64,000 bases of DNA. It comes from Prinsepia uniflora. Taxonomy: Eukaryota; Streptophyta; Magnoliopsida; Rosales; Rosaceae. Positions 45,948 through 56,842 of the stretch are shown here, in pieces. Where the stretch lies: positions 26,321,504 to 26,385,503 of the forward strand of contig CM064869.1 in assembly GCA_032719365.1 (NCBI GenBank), written 5' to 3'. Within the stretch, counting starts at the first letter, position 1. Each line of letters starts with the position of its first letter. Under the pieces are notes generated by a model, which was not told where the DNA came from, made no database searches, and worked only from the letters and a program-made list of their open reading frames with translations. The position numbers and the translations under genes are program-made.

Positions 45948-47645
45948 ATGGAGGAGTCGTCATCATCATCAACAACAATGTTAAAATTGAATGCATCCAA
46001 TTACTCCATTTGGAAGCCAAGAATGGAGGACATCCTTTACTGCAAGGATTTGTACGAGCCCTTTCAATTGCTGGGACAAAAACCAGAAGGGAAGTCAGAC
46101 GATGCATGGAGCATTCTGAATAGAAAAGCTGTCGGACAAATCCGACAATGGGTGGATCAAAGTGTGTTCCACCATGTGGCACAAGAGACGGATGCATACA
46201 AATTATGGACAAAATTGTCGTCCATGTATGAGCGGAAGACCGCTCAAAATAAAGCATCAGTTATCTGACGGTTGGTAAACCTTAAGTACAGAGATGGTCG
46301 AAGTGTTACCGAGGATCTCAGTGACTTCCAAGGTTTGATCAACCTGTTGACGAATATGAAGATGGTGCTTGATGATGAGTTACAAGCACGAGTGTTACTC
46401 AGCTCTTTGCCTGATAGCTCGGATACACTGGTAGTATCCTTAAGCAATTCAGCTCCTCAAGGTGTTCTTACATTGGACATAGTTAAAGATAGCATGTTCA
46501 ATGAAGAAGTAAGGAGGAAAGAACAAGGTGTTGTAGCCGAGTCAGAAGCCCTCGTCTCAGAGTATCGTGGAAGAACTAACAATAGAAAATTCCATAGGCG
46601 AGACAAGTCAAAGGGCAGGTCAATAGATGGCTCGAGAGGAAGGTCCAAGACAAGAAAGGACCTAGAATGTTACCATTATGGCGGGATAGGCCACATGAAG
46701 AGAGAGTGCAGATTGTTTAAAAAAGAGCAAGATAGAGGTAACGAAAAGTGTGATGCCAGGCACACGACCACAACAACCTCTGGTGGCAATGAGGTAATTA
46801 TTCTATGTAGTGATGGCTTCGTTAATTTTTCCTCTCAAGATACATGCTGGATAGTGGATTCTGGTGCATCATTTCATGTCACGTCACGGAGGGACTGAGA
46901 TTTTGGTAATGTGAGGATGGGAAATGACAAATTGTCCAAGATCCTGGGAAGAAGAGATATTTCCCTTGAAACCAACACAAGTTGTCACTTGGTCCTCAAG
47001 GATGCGAGACATGTTCTAGACATGCGTCTTAATCTAATCTCCACTGGATTACTTGACGATGAAGGATACACCAATGTCTTTGCTGAAGGGAAATGGAAAC
47101 TCAACAAGAACTCTCTTGTCCTAGCACAAGGCAAGAAGGAGAACACCCTATACATGACACATGCAAAAGTCAGTAATGGGTACGTAAATGCTCTCGCAGA
47201 ATACTCGATCGAGCTATGGTATAAACGGCTCGGTCACATGAGTGAGAAAAGGCTGCAAATTCTAGCCAAAAGAGAGGCACTAACTGGGATGAAGAAAGGC
47301 ATGCCTCTAAAATCATGCACGCATTGCTTGGCTGGAAAGTAGCATAGGGCTTCATTTCAACATGGTCATGCACAAAGAAAACCCAATATATTGGATATTG
47401 TGTACTTTGATGTTTGTGGTCCTATGACCACTCGTACTCTTGGTGGTGCAAGATGTTTTGTTACCTTCATTGACGATCATTCCAGGAAGGTATGGGCTTA
47501 CGCACTTAGAACAAAAGATCAAGTGTATGAAGTTTTCAAGCAATTTCATGCTAGCGTTGAACGAGAGCCTGGTAGAAGCTTGAAATGTATTCGCACCGAT
47601 AACAGAGGAGAAGGGCTAGAAGCACAAGAGAGAGTTTTGAAGAAA
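45948..47645 (+). pseudogene. Copia 1 gag-protease-integrase remnant
   Basis: The ATG at 45,948 opens a copia gag (LNASNYSIWKPRMEDILYC, then WVDQSVFHHV) stopped at 46,266 and continued from 46,272 (LVNLKYRDG in place of the usual continuation). The zinc knuckle near 46,670 reads CYHYGGIGHMKREC, so the second Cys of the CCHC motif has become Tyr. The protease motif WIVDSGASFHVTS is at about 46,850, before a stop at 46,896. The pre-integrase zinc region (LWYKRLGHMSEKRL... CTHCLAGK) spans 47,214-47,340, ending at a stop. The integrase core begins FDVCGPMTTRTLGG and TFIDDHSRKVW (47,408-47,490) and ends at IRTDNRGE, where the deletion joins it to the 3' LTR. Confidence 0.85.
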
Positions 47646-48044
47646 ATGAATATTAAAATAAAATAAAAGAAAGGACGGGAAAATTTTGAAGAAAATGAAT
47701 GGAGGAGAAAATGCGAAGAATTCTCTTTCATGCACGACCACGAATTAGTTAGGAACATTTGCCTATAAAAGCCATTGCCTTCTTCCAGTTTCAATGCATC
47801 CCTTCGAAAACCAAAACATAGAGAGTTTTGAGAGATAAGAAAACCTCACTTGTGTGAGAGAAAAACCAAGAGAGAGTTTAGCCACCGGTGTTTGATGAGA
47901 TTATTATTGTATTCCCATTATTTTTCTTAGTGGAAGATAGAGTGTTATTTTTGCTCATTTTATTTACACAAGGCTGGGAGAAGTCTGATCCTGAGAGTGT
48001 CATATTTATTTATTGGCTATTACAATTTGTCATCTTTCCCAACA
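47646..48044 (+). mobile_element. Copia 1 3' LTR, 5'-truncated
   Basis: Matches the 5' LTR from AATATTAAAATAAAATAAAA onward and ends CCCAACA. The first roughly 40 bp are missing at the deletion junction. TATAAAA recurs at 47,764-47,770. Confidence 0.85.
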
Positions 48045-49148
48045 TTATTTAAGTCGGAATTGCTATGGATTGGGCAATCCACGAGCAGTTAAAGCACTAA
48101 GGCATGCAGTGAGAAACTGTGCTCCTAAAATTTTATTTATTAACAAAACAAAGTGTTCGGTTGGTTGTATTTTTAGGAAAAATTTTCAATTTAGTTTTGA
48201 TAACATTTTCTCAGTTGGTTGTATTGGAAAGTCAGAAGGCCTCTGCCTATTTTGGATGAATGAACTTAACTTACATGTGATTACCTCTTCCCAAAACCAT
48301 ATTGATGCTGCGATTGGTGGCGTGGGGGATGCATGCCATTGGATATTTACTGATTGTTATGGTTTTCCCACTACATGTGACAAACAAAAATCTATTGAGT
48401 AATTTACATGCTTCTTGTTAGTTTCCATGGCTTTGCATTGGTGACTTTAAAGAGGTTCTTCACTATGATGAATACGAAAAAAGGAATATGCATACTGCTA
48501 GTCAAATTCGTGATTTTGGAGAATCGGTGTTAGATTGTGGGCTTATGGACCTTGGTTTCTCGGGGAATAAATTTACAAGGTACACTATAAGAGATGGAGG
48601 TATTAAATTTCGGTTGGACCGAAGATTAGCTAACCAAAGCTGGAGACTCCTTTTCCCCTTCCACTCTATTTCGCACCTTGATTTTTCCACATTGGATCAT
48701 TCAATTTTGGCTTTATGGACAAAGGAGAAGATGAGAGAATGTGGGATGCGGCATAGATTTTGATTTGAAAACTGTTGGGTGGGGGAAGAGCGCTGCTATG
48801 AGTATTATAAATCGGGCAGTGAGCCCAACCCTTTGAGTAGCGTGATCAACCAGGTTACCTAGACTAGGATGGGTCTCAATGTGTGGGCCAACAATATGCG
48901 ACAAAACCTTCCGAGATGAGTTTCTTGGGTGCAATCCCAAATGTAAGCTACATTTAGTGGCCCAGATGACTCAATGGAGGTACGTAACCAACTAATTTAT
49001 TACCTTATTACATCAGGAAGAGGTGTATTAGAAGCAGCATGCCAAGGAGGATTGGCTAAATCATGGTGATCGGATCACTAGATTTTTCCACCAAAGTGCT
49101 TCAGCGCAATGAAGGAAAAATTCAATTCTTGGCTTGTTTGATGCTAAC

Positions 49149-49667
49149 TGTTGATGTATAAGCTGCAACTGCAGCAGGATTGATCATGGTGCATTGCACC
49201 TGATCTAAAGCCTTACTTAATTGGTGACATCTGTTCTAGACACTAGGGTGTGTGTGAGTGCCAGCATGGCAGTTTGTTCTAACTAATTTAAGTGAGGTGT
49301 GTGTGTGTGTGTGTGTGTGTGTTTCTTTGTGAGCAAGAAAAGAGTGAAAACCATGTAAGATGATGGCATGTGGCCTCTAATGATTCTGTGAGTGTAAAAG
49401 GATCAATATATGTTGTAATCAATCAGAAAATCAATACAATACGGCTATGACTCTCTCTAGATGGTGAGAGCACTAAGATCACTCAGAAAATCTATTTGAT
49501 GCATTTCTACGAACACCTTGTGTGCATTGAGAGAGATCAATAGAACAGTATCATCACTGTGTTCAATATCCTTCCCGCTTCAATTCAAATCAAATACGAA
49601 AGTAAACACAACCTAAAACTAACCTAAACCAGTCGATTTCAGCTAAGGAGTAAAAGTAGAGAAGTGT
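49149..49667 (+). mobile_element. Copia 2 5' LTR, left part
   Basis: Starts TGTTGATGTATAAGC and matches 59,062 onward with about 2-3% substitutions. It contains a GT microsatellite (about 49,296-49,322) half the length of the one in the 3' LTR. Split at agtgt (49,663-49,667), D's left target duplication. Confidence 0.9.
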
Positions 49668-50044
49668 TGACAGGACCGCCCCCGAAAGGGGCATCGATAA
49701 CCGTGCCCGGTCCTGCTCCCGTCTGGCAAGGTGACTGAAAACCCCAAGTTACCCTCAGTACTTGCCAAACCAGGGATAGCAACACGTACTTACTCATGCT
49801 TCCGCCCCTCGTACAGCCTCGAACAACGCGCCACGACCTGGAGGGTCAATATAAACCAAAAGGTGTGAGTGGTAAAAAAGAATTCAGTTTGTAAAACAGT
49901 TACGGAAAGACGTTTTTACCCTCCAAGTAAAAACGAATGCATGCATACAAAAATCATTTTGCAATCCGTTACAATTTCCACATACGAAATCAGTATATGA
50001 CAATCAAAATCATTTTCCTTTCCTTAATCTTCGGGTCATAGCCC

Positions 50045-51068
50045 GAAGACTTCCGAAGACTTCCGAATACCAACCACTAATGATTTTCCTCACGTCCCAA
50101 ATATACCGCTTATCCACTAATCTCTTATCACCTCAACACTGTTGGGACTTACCCCAACCCTCACCATCTCCGTTGGATTCCATCCAGTCCATGACTCAAC
50201 CCCTACTGAATCTCAAGTACCAACGTACGTTCATCTAGATAGAGTCACCCCCCAACTCGTGGCCCAACACATTCTCCATCACTGATACCAGCACCAGCGC
50301 TAGTACCAGTACCATCCTACCACATCCACGCAACACACCAGGTGTAAGGTTGATGGCCCTGGATCTCCACTCATACCGAGCGACGATCCCGCATCACCAC
50401 TCGTACTCCGCAACTAGGGGTGCCACCATTATGGAAATCCCCACCATGGACGTTCCCTGAACGCCCTAGAATTCTCAACTACTACCACTACACCAAGTAT
50501 CCACGACACTCAACAATTTCCACAAGATCCAGCCCGAATTTCCTAACTCATTCAACACCTGACCAATAACTAGTCCTTGGCATCCTAAGTGCCAAACGTT
50601 CCATCAGCCTTTCCGGCTCATCTCGAGTCTTGACACCATATCATGACTCAAATCACGTTCCTAACCCAAAATCCTGACTCCTCATGAGTCCAATCTCATA
50701 CTAAACCAACCATGTCATCACTGACATATCCCGTCCCCGAGCAATTCCCAATGCTCAACCACATTCTATACGACCAATAGGGCCTAAGAGGTAGTACAAG
50801 TAGCCCAATTATGCGGCGTTTCAGCCACCGGTCTCGTCCGTCCCTGCGACCCACACAATTCTATGTCTAGCAAGTCGCGCAGATCACCGTTCACCGTGTA
50901 CACTACCCGACATCTGACCCTCATACCAGGGTCAATCTCATCCGGGATTTGACACGAGGTCCCAAACACCCTCGCCTACTCGTCTCACTATCAGGTCGCG
51001 TACGAGGCTTATGCTTTGGAGGCATGATGTGGCAACAGAATCAGCAACCTAGCGCTCTGATACCAAAT
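50045..51068 (-). mobile_element. Element D internal remnant and deletion junction
   Basis: The junction at 50,045-50,064 shows GAAGACTTCC twice in tandem, a filler-like scar. Downstream sequence matches the interior of B, for example TGGATCTCCACTCATACCGA (50,360) versus the same phrase at 30,542. The primer site TGGTATCAGAGC is at 51,065-51,054 on the minus strand, three bases from the 5' LTR. No coding sequence. Confidence 0.8.
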
Positions 51069-54000
51069 TGACAGGACCACCCCCGAAAGGGGCATCGATA
51101 ACCGTGCCCGATCCTGCTCCCGTCTGGCAAGGTGACTGAAAACCCCAAGTTACCCTCAGTACCTGCCAAACTAGGGATAGCCACACGTACTTACTCATGC
51201 CTCCGCCCCTCGTACAGCCTCGAACAACGCGCCACGACCTGGAGGGTCAATAAAAACCAAAAGGTGTGAGTGGACAAAAAGAATTCAGTTTGTAAAACAG
51301 TTACGGAAAGACGTTTTTACCCTCCAAGTAAAAACCAATGCATGCATACAAAAATCATTTTGCAATCCGTTACAATTTCCACATATGAAATCAGTATATG
51401 ACAATCAAAATCATTTTCCTTTCCTTAATCTTCGGGTCATAGCCCGCAGTCATAAACACAGGGCCTCAGCCCAAAACCACGAAATCAAGACCAAGTATGC
51501 ATCATACACCAAATTCATCAACCATATAAATCGGGCCACTACCCAACACATCCGAACATCATAGAATCTCAATGAATCACAATCAATCAGTTTGCTGGAT
51601 ATCAAGTGCGCTCGAGTCTTTAAACTCAAAACCATGCGCATAATCAGGCCTTCCCGGGATTTCAACGAGTCTTTAAACTCAAATCATAATCAATAGGCCT
51701 CGGGGGTATCACAATAACCGAGTCTTTAAACTCACGAGTTTTTAAACTCATTAAGGGCCCTCCCCCGTCATCAATTAACCGAGTCTTTAAACTCAAAACG
51801 TGCTCCAGCAATAGCACCGGCTCTTTAAACCCAAAACAGTTTTTAACGGGTCTTTAAACCCAAAACATTTCCCAATCACAACAATGCGGGATCCATCCCG
51901 AAATCACATTTTTCACAACAGGACCCATGGTCCGAATTCCCCCATTCAATTCCCCAAATCATACTTCACCAACATAATCAAATCATCATTAAACACGGGG
52001 CATGCAAAATCAGACCAATTCACTTTATTAAATCCTTTTCCATTCCCGAATTCGAATTCGCAACAATGATTCCGTAAGCTGGCATCCGGAAGCATCATCC
52101 TGAACCAAAACCAAGAATCCACTTTTAATTTCCGAAAAACCGAAATCTCGTTAATCAAAGTTACTTTAATGCCCCGAGCATCAAGCTCGAAATCGCCTTT
52201 TTCAAAATCCATTTTAATTTCCCGAAATCACTTCATTTCTCAAATCTCATTATCCGAACATCAAAACCACAACCATAATTGCCAAAATCACGGTCAGATC
52301 AAACATACTCAAAATCCATTTTTAAATCCTCGAAATCGAAAATCTCATTTCAAATGCCAAATTCAACGTCAAACAGTGATCACATCACAATAAACTCAAA
52401 TCTCGTAAAACGTGCAAAACCGCAGAAATCTCGAAAACCGTGTCAACACCGTGAATCACACTCACAATCATAAACAACATTCTTAAATCATCATACACCC
52501 ATTTCATATAAACTCTTTCATTAAACCATCATTAAGCACAAGAGTAACCATAGTCTCGAAATACGTGTAATTTCACATGTATAGTAAAAATACGTATAAA
52601 TACGGGAATCGAAATCAACCACCACTTATAATTGTAATCATAAAAATCATAGAAATAATTTATGCATGCATTAAATTTGAAAGCAACGTGCACTCACACA
52701 CCGTCCAATAGGCTCGGTTTCACGCCGCACGCGGTTCCGTAATTTCCGATATTTTCCAGAAATTCCAAATCCTGTTCGAAAACATACTTTAGTGTCACTA
52801 AGGGCTTACATAACATCATACTAATTTCCCATAATTTTCCGAGAATTAATTATTAATTACAAACGTAATAGAAATCTTCGGACCCTCGGAACCACATCGA
52901 AACGGTGTCCGATAAGTTCGAAACCAACGTTAAAATGTTCGTTACATTGTATAGGATAAAAGTCATGTTGAACTCACCTTGAAAATCGGCCCCACGCGCC
53001 GTCACGCGCCGCTGCAAGCGGCTGCGCGTGACACTCACGCGCCAGCTACAGTAACCCCAACGATCACCATCTTCACCCGACTCTCTGCCATACGGGTCGT
53101 CTCACCCGCGTGAGGACCCGATTAGCAGCCCTTCAATTCGACATTATTTGAACGGTTTGAGCACACCATTAGCTTCGCAATCTGTCCAATTAGGGATCTG
53201 TAACATCCAAAGCAGTCGTCATTACCTCTGGCTATCTCGACTTACACTAAATTTCTCAAACGAGACTCGTCTGAATTCACCGTATAACCAAGTAATTCTT
53301 CAATTAATTGATAGCATAGCATCGTGGCCTCGTGGTATGGATAACTTGGGTTCCAATTTCACAAATTCTTACCCCTGATTGCACGAACACAAGGCTCGAT
53401 TTCCCGGCCACCCGTGACTTCCGTCCACAGCTCTAGGAGCTTCAAAGCTTGCAACAATCGATCTGGATCGGCTAGCTAAGGCCTCAGAAAGTTCATTCGA
53501 GCCTCAAATTGGCTTGGGCTGGTCTAAAATTCAAATTCGGATTTGAATTCACACAAAAACAGACTTCGGGTTTCTCTGTGTGAATTCACTCAGCCCCCGG
53601 TTCTCCTCTCTCATTTAGTCTCTCCATCCTCCCTTCATCCTTTCAGAAAGGTTTCCAACTCTCAACAGACCGTTGGGGAGGTCGATCACCCTCGACTGGT
53701 GGTCTGTCCTCTGTTTTCCATTTCAAGTCCGCAGCCCAGTTCCAGTTCCAATTGACCCATACTCACACACTGAAACAGACCCGGGCTCTCCCACTGTCTC
53801 AGTTCTCTCACAACCTTCCGTTTCAGTGCGCATTCCCCCTCAAATTGGTCTTGCGAGATCGATCAAGCGTGGGAAACAGCCTCTGTTTTCTTCCCATTTT
53901 CAGAAGCACCAGCAGCACTTGCTCCCCAACCTCACCATTGCTCACCGTGCACTGCTCCACTCAAGGCACTAAACAACTTACCCGTGGCTTCAATTTCCAC

Positions 54001-54741
54001 CCAGCACTCACACATACTCTGAACACTCACCAGCACGGTCCCGGTGCATCCTAAAAAAAACCAACTTCCACACTGTTCAATCCCCCAATTCCCCAACAAC
54101 ACGCTCTCCCTTGGCCTTTGCAGATTAAACCTCTACCCCCAAGACCACTAATTGATTAAACAATTGTAGATTAGGCTTAAACAAATCAATGGAACAGGTC
54201 ACTCACGGCATGGGCAGTCAGACCCTGTTTCCACGATAATCAAACAGTTCCCCAGCGAAAATTACCATTTTGCCCTCACTAGTCAAATTACCAAAATGCC
54301 CCTCACGCATCTAGACCCGCAGTTTGGTCATCAGATCTCCGATTGACGCGTGCCGCCTGCCTACGGATTCAGGACATCGAGACCATCCTAACGGTCCTCG
54401 GTCTTCGGCCATCGGACCTCCCGGTCTAAAAGTCAACATTTTCCCCCTTTCTCACCAAATTACGAAAACGCCCCTGAACTTCCGAACATCATAACTTCCA
54501 CCTCGAACGTCGGAATCGAACGTACCACCTGTCTATGAACTCGTGACGTCCCAAACTACGTCACGGTCATTGGTCAAAGTCCGTTTGACCGCCCGAATTA
54601 AAAGTCAACGTTTTGCCCACAACTAGGGTCAAAACGGTCATTTTGCACCGTTCGTCCGAATTCGCCCAACTGATCCCAATTAACCCCGATAATCATGATT
54701 AGTTGCAAATCAAATCCCGAATTCCGGGATGGGTCGTTACA
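51069..54741 (-). mobile_element. Element D 5' LTR
   Basis: From TGACAGGACCACCCCC to CCGGGATGGGTCGTTACA. Hairpin block between arms GTGTGAGTGGAC (51,264-51,275) and GTGCACTCACAC (52,688-52,699): both arms differ from the family consensus but the changes at the outer end still pair. It contains seven GAGTCTTTAAACTC-type units (51,614-51,861) and a CACGCGCC-rich segment (52,990-53,045). A CRE-like CGTGACGTCCC lies near 54,543. Confidence 0.9.
51264..52699 (-). repeat. Hairpin block of LTR D
   Basis: Units GAGTCTTTAAACTC at 51,614, 51,667, 51,720, 51,781, GAGTTTTTAAACTC at 51,736, a variant at 51,820 and GGGTCTTTAAACCC at 51,848. Other hairpins are GGGCCTCAGCCC (51,461) and GGGTCATAGCCC (51,434). 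The stretch 52,030-52,140 is related to a module in the internal domains of B and C. Confidence 0.8.
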
Positions 54742-54746
54742 AGTGT

Positions 54747-54833
54747 ACCTCTATAAGATCATCATCGCAGGTTCTTTACACCAAGCTTCCGTGCTTCCTT
54801 CCCTGCGATCCTCTGAGGTACCTGAAACCAACA
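54747..54833 (+). mobile_element. Copia 2 5' LTR, right part
   Basis: Continues the LTR after D's right target duplication and ends CCTGAAACCAACA. The corresponding part of the 3' LTR is 59,607-59,691. Confidence 0.9.
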
Positions 54834-54851
54834 TGGTATCAAAGCATTCAG
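54834..54851 (+). other. Primer binding site of copia 2
   Basis: TGGTATCAAAGCATTCAG begins directly after the 5' LTR. TGGTATCA matches the initiator Met tRNA 3' end; the following A replaces the usual G. Confidence 0.8.
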
Positions 54852-54920
54852 GGTTATGATTTGAGTGCAGGGACGTGATCGGAGACTGTGTGTTAAAGTT
54901 CAGTTGTTGCTGAAACAGAA

Positions 54921-55820
54921 ATGGCTGGAGCTGGAACAAATGAGCTAAGGGCTCCTATCTTTGATGGAAACAATTATGAGTTTTGGAGCATCAAAATGAG
55001 GACTCTGCTACGAGCACAAGATCTGTGGGAGTTAGTCAACAGAGGTATAAACACAGATCCAGAAGGTGCTGAGGGAGCAATGGTGATGCTTACAAGGGCT
55101 GATCTGATCAGATATGCCAGGGCACTAGGTTTTATCCAAAACTCAGTTGTTGATTCTATTTTTTCAAGAATTGCAAATGAAGAAAGTTCCAAGGCTGCTT
55201 GGGATCTACTAAAGAGGGAATTTCATGGAGATCAAAAGGTTAGATCAGTTAAACTTCAAAGTTTAAGAAGGGATTTTGAATATATGAGAATGAAGGATGA
55301 TGAATCACTAAGTACATATCTATCTAGATTGTATATGAGTGTGGATCAGATGAGAACCTATGGAGAAGATATAAAATAAGCTAGAATGGGACAAAAAATT
55401 CTCATTAGCTTAACCAAACCTTATGATCCAATAGTGTCGATTCTGGAAGAAACTAAAGATTTAGATGAGGTGAATGTACAGGAGCTAATTGCTTCTATAA
55501 AAGCCTATGATCAGAGGCTAGAATTGCATTCTGAAAATACTGTGGAAAAGGCTTTCTCTAGCATGCATCTAGGAGCTTCCTCCAGTTCAAACAAGCCTAA
55601 GTTCTGTTCTAAAGATGGCACTAAACCTTGGATCAGGAAGTTTGATCAACAAGCTAAAACTGGTCAAGCTAGAGAAGAAAACAAAACTGGAAGTGAGTCC
55701 AAGCCTATGTGCAGTGTTTGCAGCAGGAGGCATTATGGAAACTGCTGGTTCAAAACCAGAAAATGTTTCAAGTGCAGTAAGATGGGACATTATGCCAAGG
55801 ACTGCAGTAGCAAGGAGTGA
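54921..55820 (+). pseudogene. Copia 2 gag (capsid and CCHC nucleocapsid), one internal stop
   Basis: The ATG at 54,921 starts MAGAGTNELRAPIFDGNNYE, followed by FWSIKMRTLLRAQDLWELV, the classic copia gag N-terminus. KAAWDLLKREFHGD and LSRLYMSVDQMR follow. A TAA at 55,377-55,379 interrupts; the same frame resumes and ends in the zinc knuckle CFKCSKMGHYAKDC (55,765-55,806), which has all four metal ligands, then TGA at 55,818. In copia elements gag and pol are normally one reading, so the TGA is likely another inactivating stop. Gag forms the virus-like particle and binds the RNA. Confidence 0.85.
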
Positions 55821-56550
55821 GTGAATCTTTCACAACATACAGAGGAAGATGGGACACTGTTTTATGCATGTCATTCTGTCACAACCACAAAGAATGTAGA
55901 TACTTGGTATCTTGACAGTGGCTGCAGTAACCACATGAATTCTGATGAGTCTGTTTTGATAAACCTAGATAGAACCATGAAGTGCAAAGTGAAGATGGGC
56001 ACTGGGTAGTTGGTAGAGGCCAATGGAAAGGGTACTTTGGTTATCAAGACTCAGGATGGTGACAAAATGATCAGGGAAGTGATGCTGGTACCAGGTTTAG
56101 ATGAAAACTTGTTGAGTGTGGGACAGATGGTTGAACACGGCTACAATCTGGTGTTTGAAGGAAGGAAGGCTACTATATATGATAAGGGTCAAGAAATAGC
56201 ATGTGTTGCTATGACAGGGAACAGATGTTTTCCTCTGTCCTTCTAGTAAATCATACCAGTGGCAAAGCTTGCTGTTGAAGAAGGTGACACCTGGTTATGG
56301 CACAGGAGATTTGGGCATCTAAACCATGCAAGTTTGAGTACCTTGGTTAAAGATGAGATGGTGATTGGTTTGCCTAATATATCTAAGAAGGGGGACTGTT
56401 GTGAAGGGTGTGTTTTTGGGAAGCAGCATGTTGAGAGCATTGACAAGAGTGGAGCCTGGAGATCAACTAAGTTACTGGAACTTGTTCACACTGATGTCTG
56501 TGGGCCTATGCAGACTGAGACTCAAAGTGGAAACAAGTATTTTCTAACTT

Positions 56551-56842
56551 TCATAGATGATTATTCAAGAATGTGTTGGGTCTATTTTCTCAGGCATAAA
56601 TATGGGGTGTTCAATATCTTTAAGAAGTTCAAATCCATGGTTGAGCTTCAGACTGATTGCAAGTTTAAGAAGATAAGGAGTGATAGAGGAGGTGAATCAT
56701 AGATGATTATTCAAGAATGTGTTGGGTCTATTTTCTCAGGCATAAATCTGGGGTGTTCAATATCTTTAAGAAGTTCAAATCCATGGTTGAGCTTCAGACT
56801 GATTGCAAGATTAAGAAGATAAGGAATGATAGAGGAGGTGAA
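56551..56842 (+). repeat. 146-bp tandem duplication inside the copia 2 integrase
   Basis: 56,551-56,696 and 56,697-56,842 are direct copies differing at three positions (for example AAATATGGGG/AAATCTGGGG). The period of 146 is not a multiple of three, so the first copy runs into a stop just after RGGES and the frame changes in the second. The duplicated piece spans the region between the first and second catalytic Asp. Confidence 0.95.

Larger units (their letters stand above)
45458..48044 (+). mobile_element. Copia 1: internally deleted Ty1/copia element
   Basis: 5' LTR 45,458-45,898, interior 45,899-47,645, 3' LTR remnant 47,646-48,044, with perfect ttatt duplications (45,453-45,457 and 48,045-48,049). 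The interior starts with an initiator-tRNA-type primer site (AGTAGTATCAGAGC at 45,899) and encodes gag, protease and half an integrase, then jumps directly into the 3' LTR. The integrase C-terminus, reverse transcriptase, RNase H, polypurine tract and the first roughly 40 bp of the 3' LTR are gone. LTR differences, roughly 4% by eye over 399 bp, show it is older than element B. Confidence 0.9.
45448..49148 (+). pseudogene. LINE ORF2, endonuclease part, interrupted by copia 1
   Basis: The ATG at 45,448 begins ORF2. After ten bases the copia element at 45,458-48,044 intervenes, and at 48,050 the same frame resumes with SRNCYGLGNPRAVKALRHAV, the usual start of the AP-endonuclease domain. FINKTKCS (around 48,140) is the metal-binding TK segment. 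A shifted frame from 48,418 gives CIGDFKEVLHYDE and GLMDLGFSGNKFT, and later FRLDRRLAN and LDHSILAL, the catalytic C-terminal half. Around 49,040 WLNHGDRITRFFHQ marks the linker before the reverse transcriptase. Frameshifts lie near 48,410 and 48,765. Copia 2 interrupts at 49,148. Confidence 0.85.
49668..54741 (-). mobile_element. Long-LTR element D, internally deleted, nested in the copia 2 LTR
   Basis: Perfect agtgt duplications (49,663-49,667 and 54,742-54,746) flank a minus-strand element made of a 3' LTR stub (49,668-50,044), an internal remnant (50,045-51,068) with primer site, and a complete 5' LTR (51,069-54,741). Most of the 3' LTR, the polypurine tract and about 2.3 kb of internal domain are deleted. 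The LTR belongs to the same family as A, B, C, E, F and G but is the longest here (3,673 bp). Confidence 0.9.
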
